Source: Nocardioides luteus (GTDB lineage: Bacteria; Actinomycetota; Actinomycetes; Propionibacteriales; Nocardioidaceae). Taken from it: DNA of 64,000 bases. The DNA is taken from positions 1,604,501 to 1,668,500 of the forward strand of contig NZ_JADOVJ010000001.1 of the NCBI RefSeq assembly GCF_015752315.1, written 5' to 3'. Shown here piece by piece: positions 15,351 to 23,853 of the stretch. Below the pieces are notes generated by a model that saw only the letters and a program-made list of their open reading frames with translations, did no database searches and was not told the origin of the DNA. Made by a program: the position numbers and the translations under genes. The number at the start of each line of letters is the position of its first letter. The stretch's first letter is position 1.

Positions 15351-16223
15351 ATGACCGACACCTGGGGCATCGTCCAGGGTGACGCGATCACCCCCGAGCT
15401 GACCGCCATGCGGCTGCTCGGGGGCGGCTCGTCGTACGAGGCCTTCCTGGCCTTCGACGAGGTCACCTACGGTCCGGTCGTGGCCAAGGTGCTGCGACCG
15501 GGGCTGGTCGGCAGCGAGACCAGCCGCAACGCGCTGCGGCGTGAGACCGAAGCGCTGACCAACCTGAAGCACCCCGTCCTCGTCCGCGCCCTGCGCGAGG
15601 ACCTCGACGGCGAGCGGCCGTACGTGGTGATGGAGCACGTCGAAGGCCCCCGGCTCTCGACGCTGATCCGCCGCCACGGGCGCCTGCCGGAGCAGCAGTA
15701 CCTGCCGCTCGTGCTCGACCTCGCCTCCGCGCTGCACTACCTGCGCCGCTCGGGGTGGGTGCACCTCGACATCAAGCCGAGCAACCTGATCATGGGCTCA
15801 CCGGCCCGGCTGATCGACCTCTCGGTCGCCCGGCCCGTGGCCGCGGCCGCCGCGCTGCGCCACGAGATCGGCACCGACGCCTACATGGCACCCGAGCAGT
15901 GCCTGCCCGGCGAGCGCGGCGAGGTCGGCCCGGCCAGCGACGTCTGGGCCTTGGGTGCGACCCTCTTCCACGCCGTCACCGGCGAGCGCCCCTTCGCCCA
16001 CGGCGACCCGAGCGCCGCGGACCGCACCGAGCGCTACCCGCAGCTCGTCTCCCGCCCCGCCGCCCTCCCCAGACGTACGCCGCCCGAGATCGTCAAGGTC
16101 ATCGAGGCGTGCCTGGCCCCGGAGGCCGGTGACCGCCCGGCTCCGGCCGAGATCGCCGAGACCGTCTCGCCCGCGCTGGAGCGACTTCCGCGGGCCTCGC
16201 TGGGCGGCCTGCGGATCAGCTGA
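15351..16223 (+). CDS. Soluble serine/threonine protein kinase (Hanks type)
   Basis: 290 aa, essentially only a kinase domain, with no TM or PASTA segment. P-loop GGGSSYEA, ATP-binding Lys in VVAKVL, catalytic loop HLDIKPSN (HLD in place of HRD), and LIDLS where DFG is expected (D-L-S). Activation-segment end GTDAYMAPEQ and SDVWALGATLF are intact. The catalytic Asp, Asn and Mg-binding Asp are all present, so activity is likely; the missing Arg makes it a non-RD kinase, usually not controlled by activation-loop phosphorylation. It directly follows the Asp-rich protein gene. Confidence 0.88.
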   Translation: MTDTWGIVQGDAITPELTAMRLLGGGSSYEAFLAFDEVTYGPVVAKVLRPGLVGSETSRNALRRETEALTNLKHPVLVRALREDLDGERPYVVMEHVEGPRLSTLIRRHGRLPEQQYLPLVLDLASALHYLRRSGWVHLDIKPSNLIMGSPARLIDLSVARPVAAAAALRHEIGTDAYMAPEQCLPGERGEVGPASDVWALGATLFHAVTGERPFAHGDPSAADRTERYPQLVSRPAALPRRTPPEIVKVIEACLAPEAGDRPAPAEIAETVSPALERLPRASLGGLRIS

Positions 16224-16238
16224 TCCCCCGGGCCCGGG

Positions 16239-16904
16239 TCAGGGCTGGAAGCGGTAGCCCATGCCGCGGACGGTCTCGACCCGGGCCGAGCCCAGCTTCT
16301 TGCGCAGATAGCCGACGTAGACGTCGACGACGTTGGAGCCGGGGTCGAAGTCCATGCCCCAGGCCAGGTCGAGCAGCTGCGCGCGGGAGAGCACCTGACC
16401 CGGATGCCGCAGCAGCACCTCGGCCAGGGCGAACTCGCGGGCCGAGAGGTCGGTCTCGCGCCCGTCGACCCGCAGCCGTCGCGTACGCAGGTCCAGCGCG
16501 ACCGAGCCGGAGCGGAGCTCGCCCACCTCGGCGTCGGTGTTGTCCTGCTGCCGCAGGCGTACGTTGATCCGGGCCCGCAGCTCGGCGAAGCGGAACGGCT
16601 TGGCCAGGTAGTCGTCGGCGCCGCCCTCGAGCGCGGAGACGGTGTCGTGGACCGAGTCGCGGGCGGTCAGGACCACCACCGGCATCCGGGACCCCTGGGC
16701 GCGCAGCTGGTCGAGCACCTCGAAGCCGTCGATGGTCGGCAGCCCGATGTCGAGCACCATCAGGTCGAAGGCGCCGCTGAGCGCCTCCTCGAGCCCTTCG
16801 AGGCCGTCGGCGACGGTGGTCGTCTGATGGCCGTCGGCGCTCAGGCCCTTGGCCAGGAAGGCCGCGATGCGGTCCTCGTCCTCGACGATCAGGATGCGGG
16901 CCAT
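16239..16904 (-). CDS. OmpR-family response regulator
   Basis: 221 aa. Receiver domain at residues 1-115: IVEDEDRI acidic pocket, phospho-acceptor Asp in LMVLDIGLP, then VVLTARD and the Lys in AKPF. The winged-helix DNA-binding domain is at about 125-220 (LSAREFALAEVLLRHPGQVLSRAQLL...VVDVYVGYLRKKLG, then VRGMGYRF). Translationally coupled to the histidine kinase (16-bp overlap). The two ATGAGAG-N2-CTCTCAT dyads flanking the locus are its likely targets. Confidence 0.92.
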   Translation of the reverse strand: MARILIVEDEDRIAAFLAKGLSADGHQTTTVADGLEGLEEALSGAFDLMVLDIGLPTIDGFEVLDQLRAQGSRMPVVVLTARDSVHDTVSALEGGADDYLAKPFRFAELRARINVRLRQQDNTDAEVGELRSGSVALDLRTRRLRVDGRETDLSAREFALAEVLLRHPGQVLSRAQLLDLAWGMDFDPGSNVVDVYVGYLRKKLGSARVETVRGMGYRFQP

Positions 16905-18355
16905 GCCTCTCCTTCGGTGCGTGCTGGCAGGGTGAGGGTGAAGCGGGCGCCCGCTGGCGTCGCGTCCTCGACGCCGACGGTGCCGCCGTGGGCGGTGGCG
17001 ATGGCGGAGACGATGGCCAGACCGAGGCCGAGCCCCGGCCGGTCGCCGGAGCCGGTCTCGGAACCGCGGGCGAACCGCTCGAAGATGCGCTCCCGGTCCT
17101 CGGCGGGCACGCCGGGCCCGGTGTCACGTACCCACAGCCGCAGGGTGCCGTCGACGGTCGCCGAGCCGACCGCGATCCGGTCGCCGGGCGCGGTGTGGCC
17201 GACCGCGTTGTCGCACAGCTGCAGCATCGCCTGGGTGACCCGCTGCGGGTCGAGGCGCCAGGTGCCGGGGGTGGCCGCGTCGAGGTGCCAGTCACGGTCG
17301 GCGAGTGCGCTGGCCTTGGCGAGGATGTCCTCGGTGAGCGTGTCGACGTCGACCTCCTCGAGCGTGAGGAAGTCGGGCCGGTCGTGCTTGGCGAGCAGGA
17401 TCAGGTCGCCGACCAGACGGCTCATCCGGTCGACCTCGTCGAGCGCCAGCCGCCGGGTCTGCTCGACCTCGGCCGGGTCGGACTCGTCGAGGAGCTCGAG
17501 GTGGCCGCCGATGATCGTCAGCGGCGTACGCAGCTCGTGACCGGCGTCGTCGAGGAACTGCCGCTGGTCGGAGAACGCCTGCTCCAGGCGGGCCAGCATG
17601 TCGTTGAAGTTCCTGGTCAGGGCTGAGATGTCGTCGTTGCCCGACTCGGGCAGGCGGGCGGAGAGGTCGGTGGCGCTGATCGCGCCGGTGGCCTGCCGCA
17701 GCCGGGTCAGCGGGGCGAGCAGCCGCCCGGACTGCCAGGCCGCGACCAGGGTGACCAGTAGGGCGAGGAGACCCGCCACGATCGTGTAGGTCCGCATGGT
17801 GCTGCGCAGCTCGGCACGGTCCTCGTCGAGGTAGGAGACCACCAGGAGGGCACCCTCGGTCGTGCCAGTGGCGGTGTCCTGCCGCACGGGCTGGCTGGTG
17901 ATGCGTACCTCGCCCTCGGCGGTGTCGAGATAGGTCGTCCCGCCGTCGACGACGACGCCGGCGACCGCCCTGCTGAACCGCGCCGTGGAGATCAGCGGGT
18001 CCTCGGGGAAGTGCGCGCGTGGCTTGCCGTCGACCCAGGCGACGAGGAGCTCGTCGTCGTCGGGCACGTTGCGGCTGAGGAACGTCCGCAGCAGGCCCTC
18101 CACGTTGTACGGCGCCCGGGTCTCGGGGTCGATGCCTTCGGTACGCAGTCGGGAGAACTCGTCGAGCTCCTGCTCCATCTCGCGCGTGGTCGCGGCGTCG
18201 ACCCGGCCGAGCTCGACGGCGTAGACGATGAGACCGGCGCCGGCCAGGGCGAGGGTGACCAGGAGGGCGACCGAGGCGGTGATCCGGGCGCGTACGGACA
18301 GCCCCCGGCGAGGCGGTGGCGTCGTCCCGGGAGCCTGAGGGTCAGTCGTCGTCAT
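16889..18355 (-). CDS. Sensor histidine kinase (HAMP-HisKA-HATPase)
   Basis: 488 aa from ATG 18355. TM1 at about residues 25-50 (ITASVALLVTLALAGAGLIVYAV), an extracytoplasmic sensor of ~125 residues, TM2 near 180-205 (YTIVAGLLALLVTLVAAW), HAMP, then HisKA with DAGHELRTP (phospho-acceptor His273), and HATPase with CDNAVGH (N box) and DTGPGVP and GLGLGLAIV (G boxes). The start lies 14 bp inside the preceding Asp-rich protein gene, and the end overlaps the regulator gene, so all three are one operon. The signal is unknown; the acidic exported partners suggest cations or envelope stress. Confidence 0.9.
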   Translation of the reverse strand: MTTTDPQAPGTTPPPRRGLSVRARITASVALLVTLALAGAGLIVYAVELGRVDAATTREMEQELDEFSRLRTEGIDPETRAPYNVEGLLRTFLSRNVPDDDELLVAWVDGKPRAHFPEDPLISTARFSRAVAGVVVDGGTTYLDTAEGEVRITSQPVRQDTATGTTEGALLVVSYLDEDRAELRSTMRTYTIVAGLLALLVTLVAAWQSGRLLAPLTRLRQATGAISATDLSARLPESGNDDISALTRNFNDMLARLEQAFSDQRQFLDDAGHELRTPLTIIGGHLELLDESDPAEVEQTRRLALDEVDRMSRLVGDLILLAKHDRPDFLTLEEVDVDTLTEDILAKASALADRDWHLDAATPGTWRLDPQRVTQAMLQLCDNAVGHTAPGDRIAVGSATVDGTLRLWVRDTGPGVPAEDRERIFERFARGSETGSGDRPGLGLGLAIVSAIATAHGGTVGVEDATPAGARFTLTLPARTEGEAWPAS

Positions 18356-18608
18356 GGCGGTCGTCGCGGTCATCGTCGTCATCATCATCGTCGACGGGAC
18401 CGGGGGTGACGACCGGGACACCCGAGGGGTCCGTGCTCGGGGACGATCCGGTGCTCGGCGCGGACGGCGAGGCCGACTGCGAGGGCAGCACGACGGGCTC
18501 GCGCGGCGGCGGGTCGTTCTCGGAGGCTCCGGCGAAGGAGCCGGCGAGGTAGACGCCGACCGCCACGAGCACGACCAGCGGGAGGACGATTTTCAGGGTG
18601 CGGGACAT
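18342..18608 (-). CDS. Small membrane-anchored Pro/Ser/Asp-rich protein, first gene of the two-component operon
   Basis: 88 aa from ATG 18608 (GGAGGG upstream). One TM/signal helix (IVLPLVVLVAVGVYLAGSF), a Pro/Ser-rich linker, then an almost pure acidic tail (eight consecutive Asp, then RDDRHDDD). No known domain. It overlaps the histidine-kinase start by 14 bp, so it is made together with the sensor and may be a periplasmic-side accessory or metal-binding modulator. A more upstream in-frame ATG (18653) lies inside the operator dyad and is unlikely. Confidence 0.7.
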   Translation of the reverse strand: MSRTLKIVLPLVVLVAVGVYLAGSFAGASENDPPPREPVVLPSQSASPSAPSTGSSPSTDPSGVPVVTPGPVDDDDDDDDRDDRHDDD

Positions 18609-18651
18609 GACCCTCCGATAGTGCCTGACGACCTGTCCGAAGTGGGGGTCC

Positions 18652-18667
18652 ATGAGAGACCTCTCAT
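18652..18667. promoter_or_regulatory. Candidate response-regulator operator (copy 2)
   Basis: Perfect inverted repeat ATGAGAG-AC-CTCTCAT, the same dyad as at 14899-14914 apart from the second spacer base. It lies between the two-component operon (leftward) and the acyl-CoA synthetase gene (rightward), so it may serve either or both. Confidence 0.6.
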
Positions 18668-18712
18668 CGATACAGTGATGCGGGTCACCACTTGCACCTG
18701 GAGGTAACGCCC

Positions 18713-20254
18713 GTGTTCGTCCCGTTCAGCGTCAACGACTTCATCGACCGTGCCGCATCCGTCTACGGCGAACGGGTGGGCATCGTCGACGAGCCCGACC
18801 AGCCGGCGGCCTCCCTCGGGGAGGTGACGTACGCCGAGATGAAGGCGCTCGCCAAGCGGATGGCGGCGAAGCTGGACGAGCTCGGCATCGGGGTCGGGGA
18901 GCGGGTCGCGATCGTCTCCCACAACTCGGCGCGGCTGCTGACCGCGTTCTACGGCGTCTCCGGCTACGGACGGATCTTGGTGCCCGTCAACTTCCGCCTC
19001 CGCCCCGACGAGGTCTCCTACATCGTGGAGCAGTCGGGCGCCTCGGTGCTCTGGGTCGACCCGGAGGTCGACGAGGCGCTCAAGGATGTGACCGCCAAGC
19101 ACCGATTCGTGCTGGGCGACGACGCCAACCTCTACGCCGCCGAGGGCGTCGAGCCGGAGCCGTGGGAGCGGGACGAGAACGCGACCGCGGCGATCAACTA
19201 CACCTCCGGCACCACTGCCCGGCCCAAGGGCGTGCAGATCACCCACCGCAACATCTGGACCAACGCGCTGACGTTCGGGCTCCACGCCGGGCTGACCGAT
19301 CGTGACGTCTACCTGCACACGCTGCCGATGTTCCACGCCAACGGCTGGGGGATGCCGTTCGCGGCGACCGGCCTCGGCATCAAGCACATCGTGCTGCGCA
19401 AGGTCGACGGGATGGAGATCCTGCGCCGCGTACGCGACCACGGGGTCACCTACATGTGCGCCGCCCCCGCGGTGGCGGCCGCCGTGCTCGACGCGCTGCC
19501 GCAGTGGCAGAAGACCGAGGGAGAGATCCCGGGACGGGACAAGGTGCGGATCATCATGGCCGGCGCTCCGCCGCCGACGAAGACGGTCGTCCGCGTGCAG
19601 GAGGAGCTCGGCTGGGAGTTCATCCAGATCTACGGCCTCACCGAGACCTCGCCGCTGCTGACCATCAACCGCACCCGTGCCGAGTGGGACGACCTCGACC
19701 CGATGGAGCGCGCCGCGAAGCTGACCCGCGCCGGCGCGCCCGCGATCGGGGTGAGCCTCGACATCTCGCCCGACAAGGAGGTCCTGGCCCGCTCCAACGT
19801 GGTGCTCGAGGGCTACTGGGAGAAGCCGGAGGAGACCGAGAAGGCGCTGGCCGACGGCTGGTTCCACACCGGCGACGGCGGCAGCATCGGCGACGACGGC
19901 TACCTCACCATCTCCGACCGGATCAAGGACGTCATCATCACCGGCGGCGAGAACGTCAGCTCCGCCGAGGTGGAGGACGTCCTCTTCCTGCACCCCGCGG
20001 TCGCCGAGGTCGCCGTCATCGGCATCCCCAGCGAGAAGTGGGGCGAGACCATCCTCGCCCTCGTCGTCCTCGCCGAGGGCGCGCAGGCGACCCAGGAGGA
20101 GCTGATCGCCTGGTGCAAGGAGCGCGCCGCCGGCTACAAGGCGCCGACGGTCGTCGAGTTCCGAGACTCCCTGGCGCGTACGGCCACCGGGAAGCTGCAG
20201 AAGTTCAAGCTCCGTGAGCCCTACTGGGGTGACCGCGAGCGCAAGGTCAACTAG
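18713..20254 (+). CDS. AMP-dependent acyl-CoA synthetase (ligase)
   Basis: 513 aa. The ANL-superfamily motifs are in order: YTSGTTARPKG (P-loop, A3), YGLTETSP (A5), GWFHTGDGG (A7), SDRIKDVIITGGENVSSAEVE (A8, hinge) and C-terminal TATGKLQK with the catalytic Lys (A10). It activates a carboxylic acid as acyl-AMP and then acyl-CoA; the fatty-acid chain length is not predictable. GTG 18713 is set by GGAGG eight bases upstream. It diverges from the two-component operon and shares its operator region. Confidence 0.9.
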   Translation: MFVPFSVNDFIDRAASVYGERVGIVDEPDQPAASLGEVTYAEMKALAKRMAAKLDELGIGVGERVAIVSHNSARLLTAFYGVSGYGRILVPVNFRLRPDEVSYIVEQSGASVLWVDPEVDEALKDVTAKHRFVLGDDANLYAAEGVEPEPWERDENATAAINYTSGTTARPKGVQITHRNIWTNALTFGLHAGLTDRDVYLHTLPMFHANGWGMPFAATGLGIKHIVLRKVDGMEILRRVRDHGVTYMCAAPAVAAAVLDALPQWQKTEGEIPGRDKVRIIMAGAPPPTKTVVRVQEELGWEFIQIYGLTETSPLLTINRTRAEWDDLDPMERAAKLTRAGAPAIGVSLDISPDKEVLARSNVVLEGYWEKPEETEKALADGWFHTGDGGSIGDDGYLTISDRIKDVIITGGENVSSAEVEDVLFLHPAVAEVAVIGIPSEKWGETILALVVLAEGAQATQEELIAWCKERAAGYKAPTVVEFRDSLARTATGKLQKFKLREPYWGDRERKVN

Positions 20255-20270
20255 ACGTCCGGCGGGTCGC

Positions 20271-21968
20271 TCAGGCCGTCGCCCTGGGGCGACGCCGGGC
20301 GGCCCGACGGATCACCGAGCCCGGCTTCGAGGCCAGGAGCGGGTCGAAGTCGTCGGTGATCGGGGTCAGGTCGGCCTCGTCCACGAAGACCGCGCCGTCG
20401 CGTACCTCTGCGACGAGGTCGCGACCGAGCACGGCGCCGGCGGTGCCCATGCCGCCCCAGATGGTGGCGTTGATGCCGAACATGTGCTCCGTGCTGCCCC
20501 CGGCGAGGAACAGCCCGGGGATGTGGGTGGTGACCCGCGGGCGGAACGGGCCGAGGTTCCTGATCAGCGGCGCGATGCCGTAGCAGGAGCCGTCGCTGGT
20601 CAACGTGAAGCGCTCCTGGGTGATCGGCGTGGAGGCCTCGCAGAAGACCATCCGCTCGCGGATGTCCGGGATCATCAGCTCGGCGGTGTCGAGTACCCGC
20701 TGGGTGAGCTCCTCCTTGAGGTGGAGGTAGCGCTCGTCACGGCCGTACGACGCTCCGTCGGTGGGGTCCTCGGAGACGTTCCAGAACTCGTGTCCCTTCG
20801 GTGCCCAGCTGACCAGCTCGAGCGTGGAGTAGCCCGCCGGCGCCGAGTGCGTACCCTCCGGGTCCTTGGCGGTGGGGCAGCTGATCCCGACGGGCATCCG
20901 CTCAGGACAGCGGCCCGCCTCGACCTCGCGGTAGTAGCCGTCGACGTCGTTGGTGGGCCACACCCACGCCAGCGGCGGCGTGCCGCGTTCGCGCAGGTCG
21001 ACGTCGAGAGCGACGTAGACCGCGAACATCGGCAGCGTCATCTCCAGGTCCTGGAGCCGGCGCCGCAGGCGGCGGGTCAGGTGCTCGTCGCCGACCAGGT
21101 CGGCCCAGGTCCTCTTGAAGTCCGCGGCGGAGACGACGGCCTCGGCGCGGATCTCCTCGCCGTCGGCCAGACGTACGCCGACCGCCCGCCCGTCCTCGAT
21201 GAGGATCCTCTCGACGCGGGTCTTGGTGCGCACCCGGCCACCGTGCGTGGTGATCACGTCGGTGAGGTGGGCGCCGATGACCTGCCCGCCGCCGCGCGGG
21301 TAGTAGGCGCCGGCCTGGAGGTAGTGGTGGAGGAAGCCGGCGTGCATCGCGGTGGGCGTGCGGTAGGGCGGCCAGGTGTAGTCGCCGTTCTCGGCGAGGA
21401 TCACGGCCTGCGCGTCTGCGCTCAGGCCGCAGGCGTCCATCAGCTTCGTGATCGGCCGGATGCCCCAGCGCAGCAGGTGGTAGGGGCGCAGCCGCGGCTG
21501 CTCCCCGGCGGCGATGATCCGCATGACCCGTACGCAGCGCCGCAGCCCGGCCTCCTCGCCGGGGAAGGCCGCGATGAGCCGGTCGAGGTAGGTGTCCCAG
21601 CCAGTCGGCGTCTGGAACGTGGTGCCGGGGATCATCACCTGGCAGTGGCCCTCGGGTCGCTGGCGCAGCCACTTGATCCGCTCGGTCAGTGCGAGGCCGG
21701 ACAGCGCGGTCTGCATCCGACCGCCGGGGCCGCACTCGCCGACGTAGTGGGTGCCGACGTCGAACTCGAACTTGTTGCCGGCGCGCCGGAAGACCTGGGT
21801 GCTGCCGCCGACGACCTGGTTGGCCTCGAGCACCAGGACCCGCTTGCCGTTGGCGGCGAGGTAGGCCCCGCAGGTGAGGCCGCCCGGCCCGGCGCCCACC
21901 ACCACGGCGTCCCAGGTGTGGTCGTCGGCCTCGTGGCCCGGAGTGAGGGGTGTCGCGGTCTGCGTCAT
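20271..21968 (-). CDS. CrtI/RetSat-like FAD-dependent oxidoreductase
   Basis: 565 aa. N-terminal FAD Rossmann motif VVVGAGPGGLTCG and the family continuation ANGKRVLVLEANQVVGGST. C-terminal FAD block IPGLFLAGGSTEHMFGINATIWGGMGTAG, typical of phytoene-desaturase and all-trans-retinol 13,14-reductase-like enzymes. The substrate is likely a polyene or other hydrophobic molecule, but no carotenoid genes are nearby. ATG 21968 is preferred to the adjacent GTG. The TetR operator palindrome lies 26 bp upstream, and the TetR gene is directly upstream on the same strand. Ends 16 bp from the convergent synthetase stop. Confidence 0.85.
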   Translation of the reverse strand: MTQTATPLTPGHEADDHTWDAVVVGAGPGGLTCGAYLAANGKRVLVLEANQVVGGSTQVFRRAGNKFEFDVGTHYVGECGPGGRMQTALSGLALTERIKWLRQRPEGHCQVMIPGTTFQTPTGWDTYLDRLIAAFPGEEAGLRRCVRVMRIIAAGEQPRLRPYHLLRWGIRPITKLMDACGLSADAQAVILAENGDYTWPPYRTPTAMHAGFLHHYLQAGAYYPRGGGQVIGAHLTDVITTHGGRVRTKTRVERILIEDGRAVGVRLADGEEIRAEAVVSAADFKRTWADLVGDEHLTRRLRRRLQDLEMTLPMFAVYVALDVDLRERGTPPLAWVWPTNDVDGYYREVEAGRCPERMPVGISCPTAKDPEGTHSAPAGYSTLELVSWAPKGHEFWNVSEDPTDGASYGRDERYLHLKEELTQRVLDTAELMIPDIRERMVFCEASTPITQERFTLTSDGSCYGIAPLIRNLGPFRPRVTTHIPGLFLAGGSTEHMFGINATIWGGMGTAGAVLGRDLVAEVRDGAVFVDEADLTPITDDFDPLLASKPGSVIRRAARRRPRATA

Positions 21969-21994
21969 CACGGGTCGCTTTCGGAGCAGTAATT

Positions 21995-22009
21995 TGGAGT
22001 CGGACTCCA
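21995..22009. promoter_or_regulatory. TetR-type operator
   Basis: Perfect inverted repeat TGGAGTC-G-GACTCCA between the TetR gene and the CrtI-like gene, within a locally A/T-rich promoter stretch (TTAACT, then AAATTACT on the minus strand). Probable binding site of the TetR protein encoded at 22051-22710. Confidence 0.65.
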
Positions 22010-22050
22010 GTTAACTCGTTTCGACCCGTTCCGCCAAGTCCCGCCGTCCG

Positions 22051-22710
22051 TCAGGCAGGCGGAGCCTGGATCAGACCCTCGAGCAACACCAGGCCGGCTT
22101 CGATCACGGCGAGCTCGACGCGGTCGGGCTCCAGCGCCAAGGCGTCCCGGCGCAGCGCCAGCGCGGCCACCCCGTTCCAGGACCCGAAGAGGAAGTAGGA
22201 CAGCAGCTCCGGATCCACCTTCCGGATGGCGCCGGAGTCCACCGCATCGCGGATGCTCTGCTCGAACTCGCGCCGCAGCTCGCTGAACCGCTCGACGACC
22301 TGATCCTCCACCGCCGACCGGGGGCCGCGCTCACCGGTGACCATCAGGTACTTCACGACCGACGGGTGCTCCAGCAGCAGCTTCAGGTAGGCCGACCCGA
22401 CGCCGGCGAAGCGCTCCAGTGGAGTCGTCTGCGCGGCGTAGGCCGACCGCAGCGTCTCGGTGGCCACCGTCAGCAGCCGCTCGGTGACGGCTGCCATCAG
22501 CCCGTCCTTGGTGCCGAAGTGCACATAGACCGAGGCCGGAGAGATCCCCGCGAGGGCGGCTACGTCCTCGATCCGGATCTCCTCAGGGGCGTGCTGCGAC
22601 AACAGCTGCTCGGCGGCCTCGAGCACCCGGGCGCGGGTTCGCTCCCGCCGGCGCGTCCCGCGCGCCGCGGCGTCGCCGGCCTGATCCTTCGGCTTCTGGG
22701 CGTGGTTCAC
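22051..22710 (-). CDS. TetR family transcriptional regulator
   Basis: 219 aa from GTG 22710, which follows TACCCT by six bases (leaderless pattern); a longer form from 22743 is possible. HTH at about residues 20-65: RTRARVLEAAEQLL, then IRIEDVAALAGISPASVYVHFGTKDGL, the TetR signature. The C-terminal ligand domain is all-helical. It lies directly upstream of the flavin oxidoreductase, with a perfect operator between them, so local repression of that gene is likely. Confidence 0.9.
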   Translation of the reverse strand: MNHAQKPKDQAGDAAARGTRRRERTRARVLEAAEQLLSQHAPEEIRIEDVAALAGISPASVYVHFGTKDGLMAAVTERLLTVATETLRSAYAAQTTPLERFAGVGSAYLKLLLEHPSVVKYLMVTGERGPRSAVEDQVVERFSELRREFEQSIRDAVDSGAIRKVDPELLSYFLFGSWNGVAALALRRDALALEPDRVELAVIEAGLVLLEGLIQAPPA

Positions 22711-22786
22711 CCGATCAGGGTAGGGCGCGGGCTGCGTCGCCACCCGGACGTGGGCGGCCGACCTTCTCGTCGGCCAGCGATGTGGT

Positions 22787-22839
22787 GGGACAGTTGCGCC
22801 GACTCGCCGGGTTCTGGCGGGACATCAGCGCCGGGTCGG
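22787..22839. repeat. Two degenerate copies of the GGGACAG...GCCGACTCG repeat
   Basis: GGGACAGTTGCGCCGACTCG at 22787-22806 and a diverged GGGACATCAGCGCCGGGTCGG beginning at 22819. The same motif forms the nested palindromes at 32281-32398. It fills the gap between the TetR and dioxygenase genes and enters the last codons of the latter. Confidence 0.6.
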
Positions 22840-23748
22840 GGGCGCGGCGCCCATGGCGGCCTCGGTGGTGGTGTCGACCGCGACGGCGAGCGAGCCCCTG
22901 TAGCCGGCGCTCGGGCTGCCGGTGAACGTGCCCATCTCGAGGTCGTAGCCGTCGCTGAAGACGTTGTCGGTGTCGAGGCTGACCTTGGCGAGGTTGTCGG
23001 TCGAGCCCTCGTAGGCGTCGTCCTGGTAGACCTTGGTCAGCATCTTCTCCGGGAACGCGACCTGCGAGGTCGCGATCGCGTTCTCGCCGGTGGTCGCCGA
23101 CTCGGCGTCGGGGTAGACCTCGAAGTGCATGTGCGTCCAGCGGCCGTCGTAGCAGCCCGGGACGATCGTCGTGAAGGTCACCTGGCCGTTGGCGTCGGCG
23201 ACCTGGACACCGCGGAGGTACGTCTCGTCCTCGACGCCCTCGGAGTACATCGAGTAGCGGCCCAGTGCGTCGCACTGCCACAGATAGACCGCGGCGCCTT
23301 CGAAGGGCACGTTGTCATTGGCCATGTCGGTGACCGTGAAGGTGAACCGCAGGGGCACGCCGTCGACGGTGGTGCCGCCGTCGAGGCTGGAGGTGATGTC
23401 GCTGCGTACGATCCCGGACTCGGTCAGCACGTTGGTGCCGTTGGTGCCGTCGGCCGGGTAGGGGCCGTTGGTCTCCTGCGGGATCTCGCCGTCGGCGGTC
23501 GCGGACGCGTCGGTCGCGGAGCCGCCCGTGGAAACGGAAGAGCCTGACGAGCCGGACGCCCCACAAGCGGCCAGGGCGGCGGCCCCGACGCCGACCCCGA
23601 CGAGCCCGAGCACCCGGCGCCGGGTCAGCAGCGTCGAGATGTCGAAGCCGGCGCCCTGGTCGACCACCTCCTCCTCGGGGCGGGCCAGCAGGCGGCCTTC
23701 GAAGGTGGGGCCTTCAGGGGTGTGCTCGGGTTCGGGTACGCGGCTCAT
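22825..23748 (-). CDS. Exported intradiol ring-cleavage dioxygenase-like lipoprotein
   Basis: 307 aa. A twin-arginine signal with lipobox: RRRVLGL..., then LAACG near residue 62, so the protein should be exported folded and lipid-anchored. The mature domain has the intradiol dioxygenase core: a Tyr region near VYLWQCDALGRYSMYS, TYLRGVQVADANGQVTFTTIVPGCYDGRWTHMHFEV (Tyr and His ligands of Fe(III)). Cytoplasmic relatives cleave catechols between the hydroxyls; exported versions are less understood and may attack lignin-derived aromatics. Monocistronic. Confidence 0.85.
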   Translation of the reverse strand: MSRVPEPEHTPEGPTFEGRLLARPEEEVVDQGAGFDISTLLTRRRVLGLVGVGVGAAALAACGASGSSGSSVSTGGSATDASATADGEIPQETNGPYPADGTNGTNVLTESGIVRSDITSSLDGGTTVDGVPLRFTFTVTDMANDNVPFEGAAVYLWQCDALGRYSMYSEGVEDETYLRGVQVADANGQVTFTTIVPGCYDGRWTHMHFEVYPDAESATTGENAIATSQVAFPEKMLTKVYQDDAYEGSTDNLAKVSLDTDNVFSDGYDLEMGTFTGSPSAGYRGSLAVAVDTTTEAAMGAAPPTRR

Positions 23749-23853
23749 CTGGTTCTCCTTGACGTCGGTCCTGGTGCGTTGACCTGACTCTGACGTCCGG
23801 ATCGGTGAGGATCTCGTGCCCCGCCTGTGAGGTTGCTGTGAAGCCGCGGCGGA

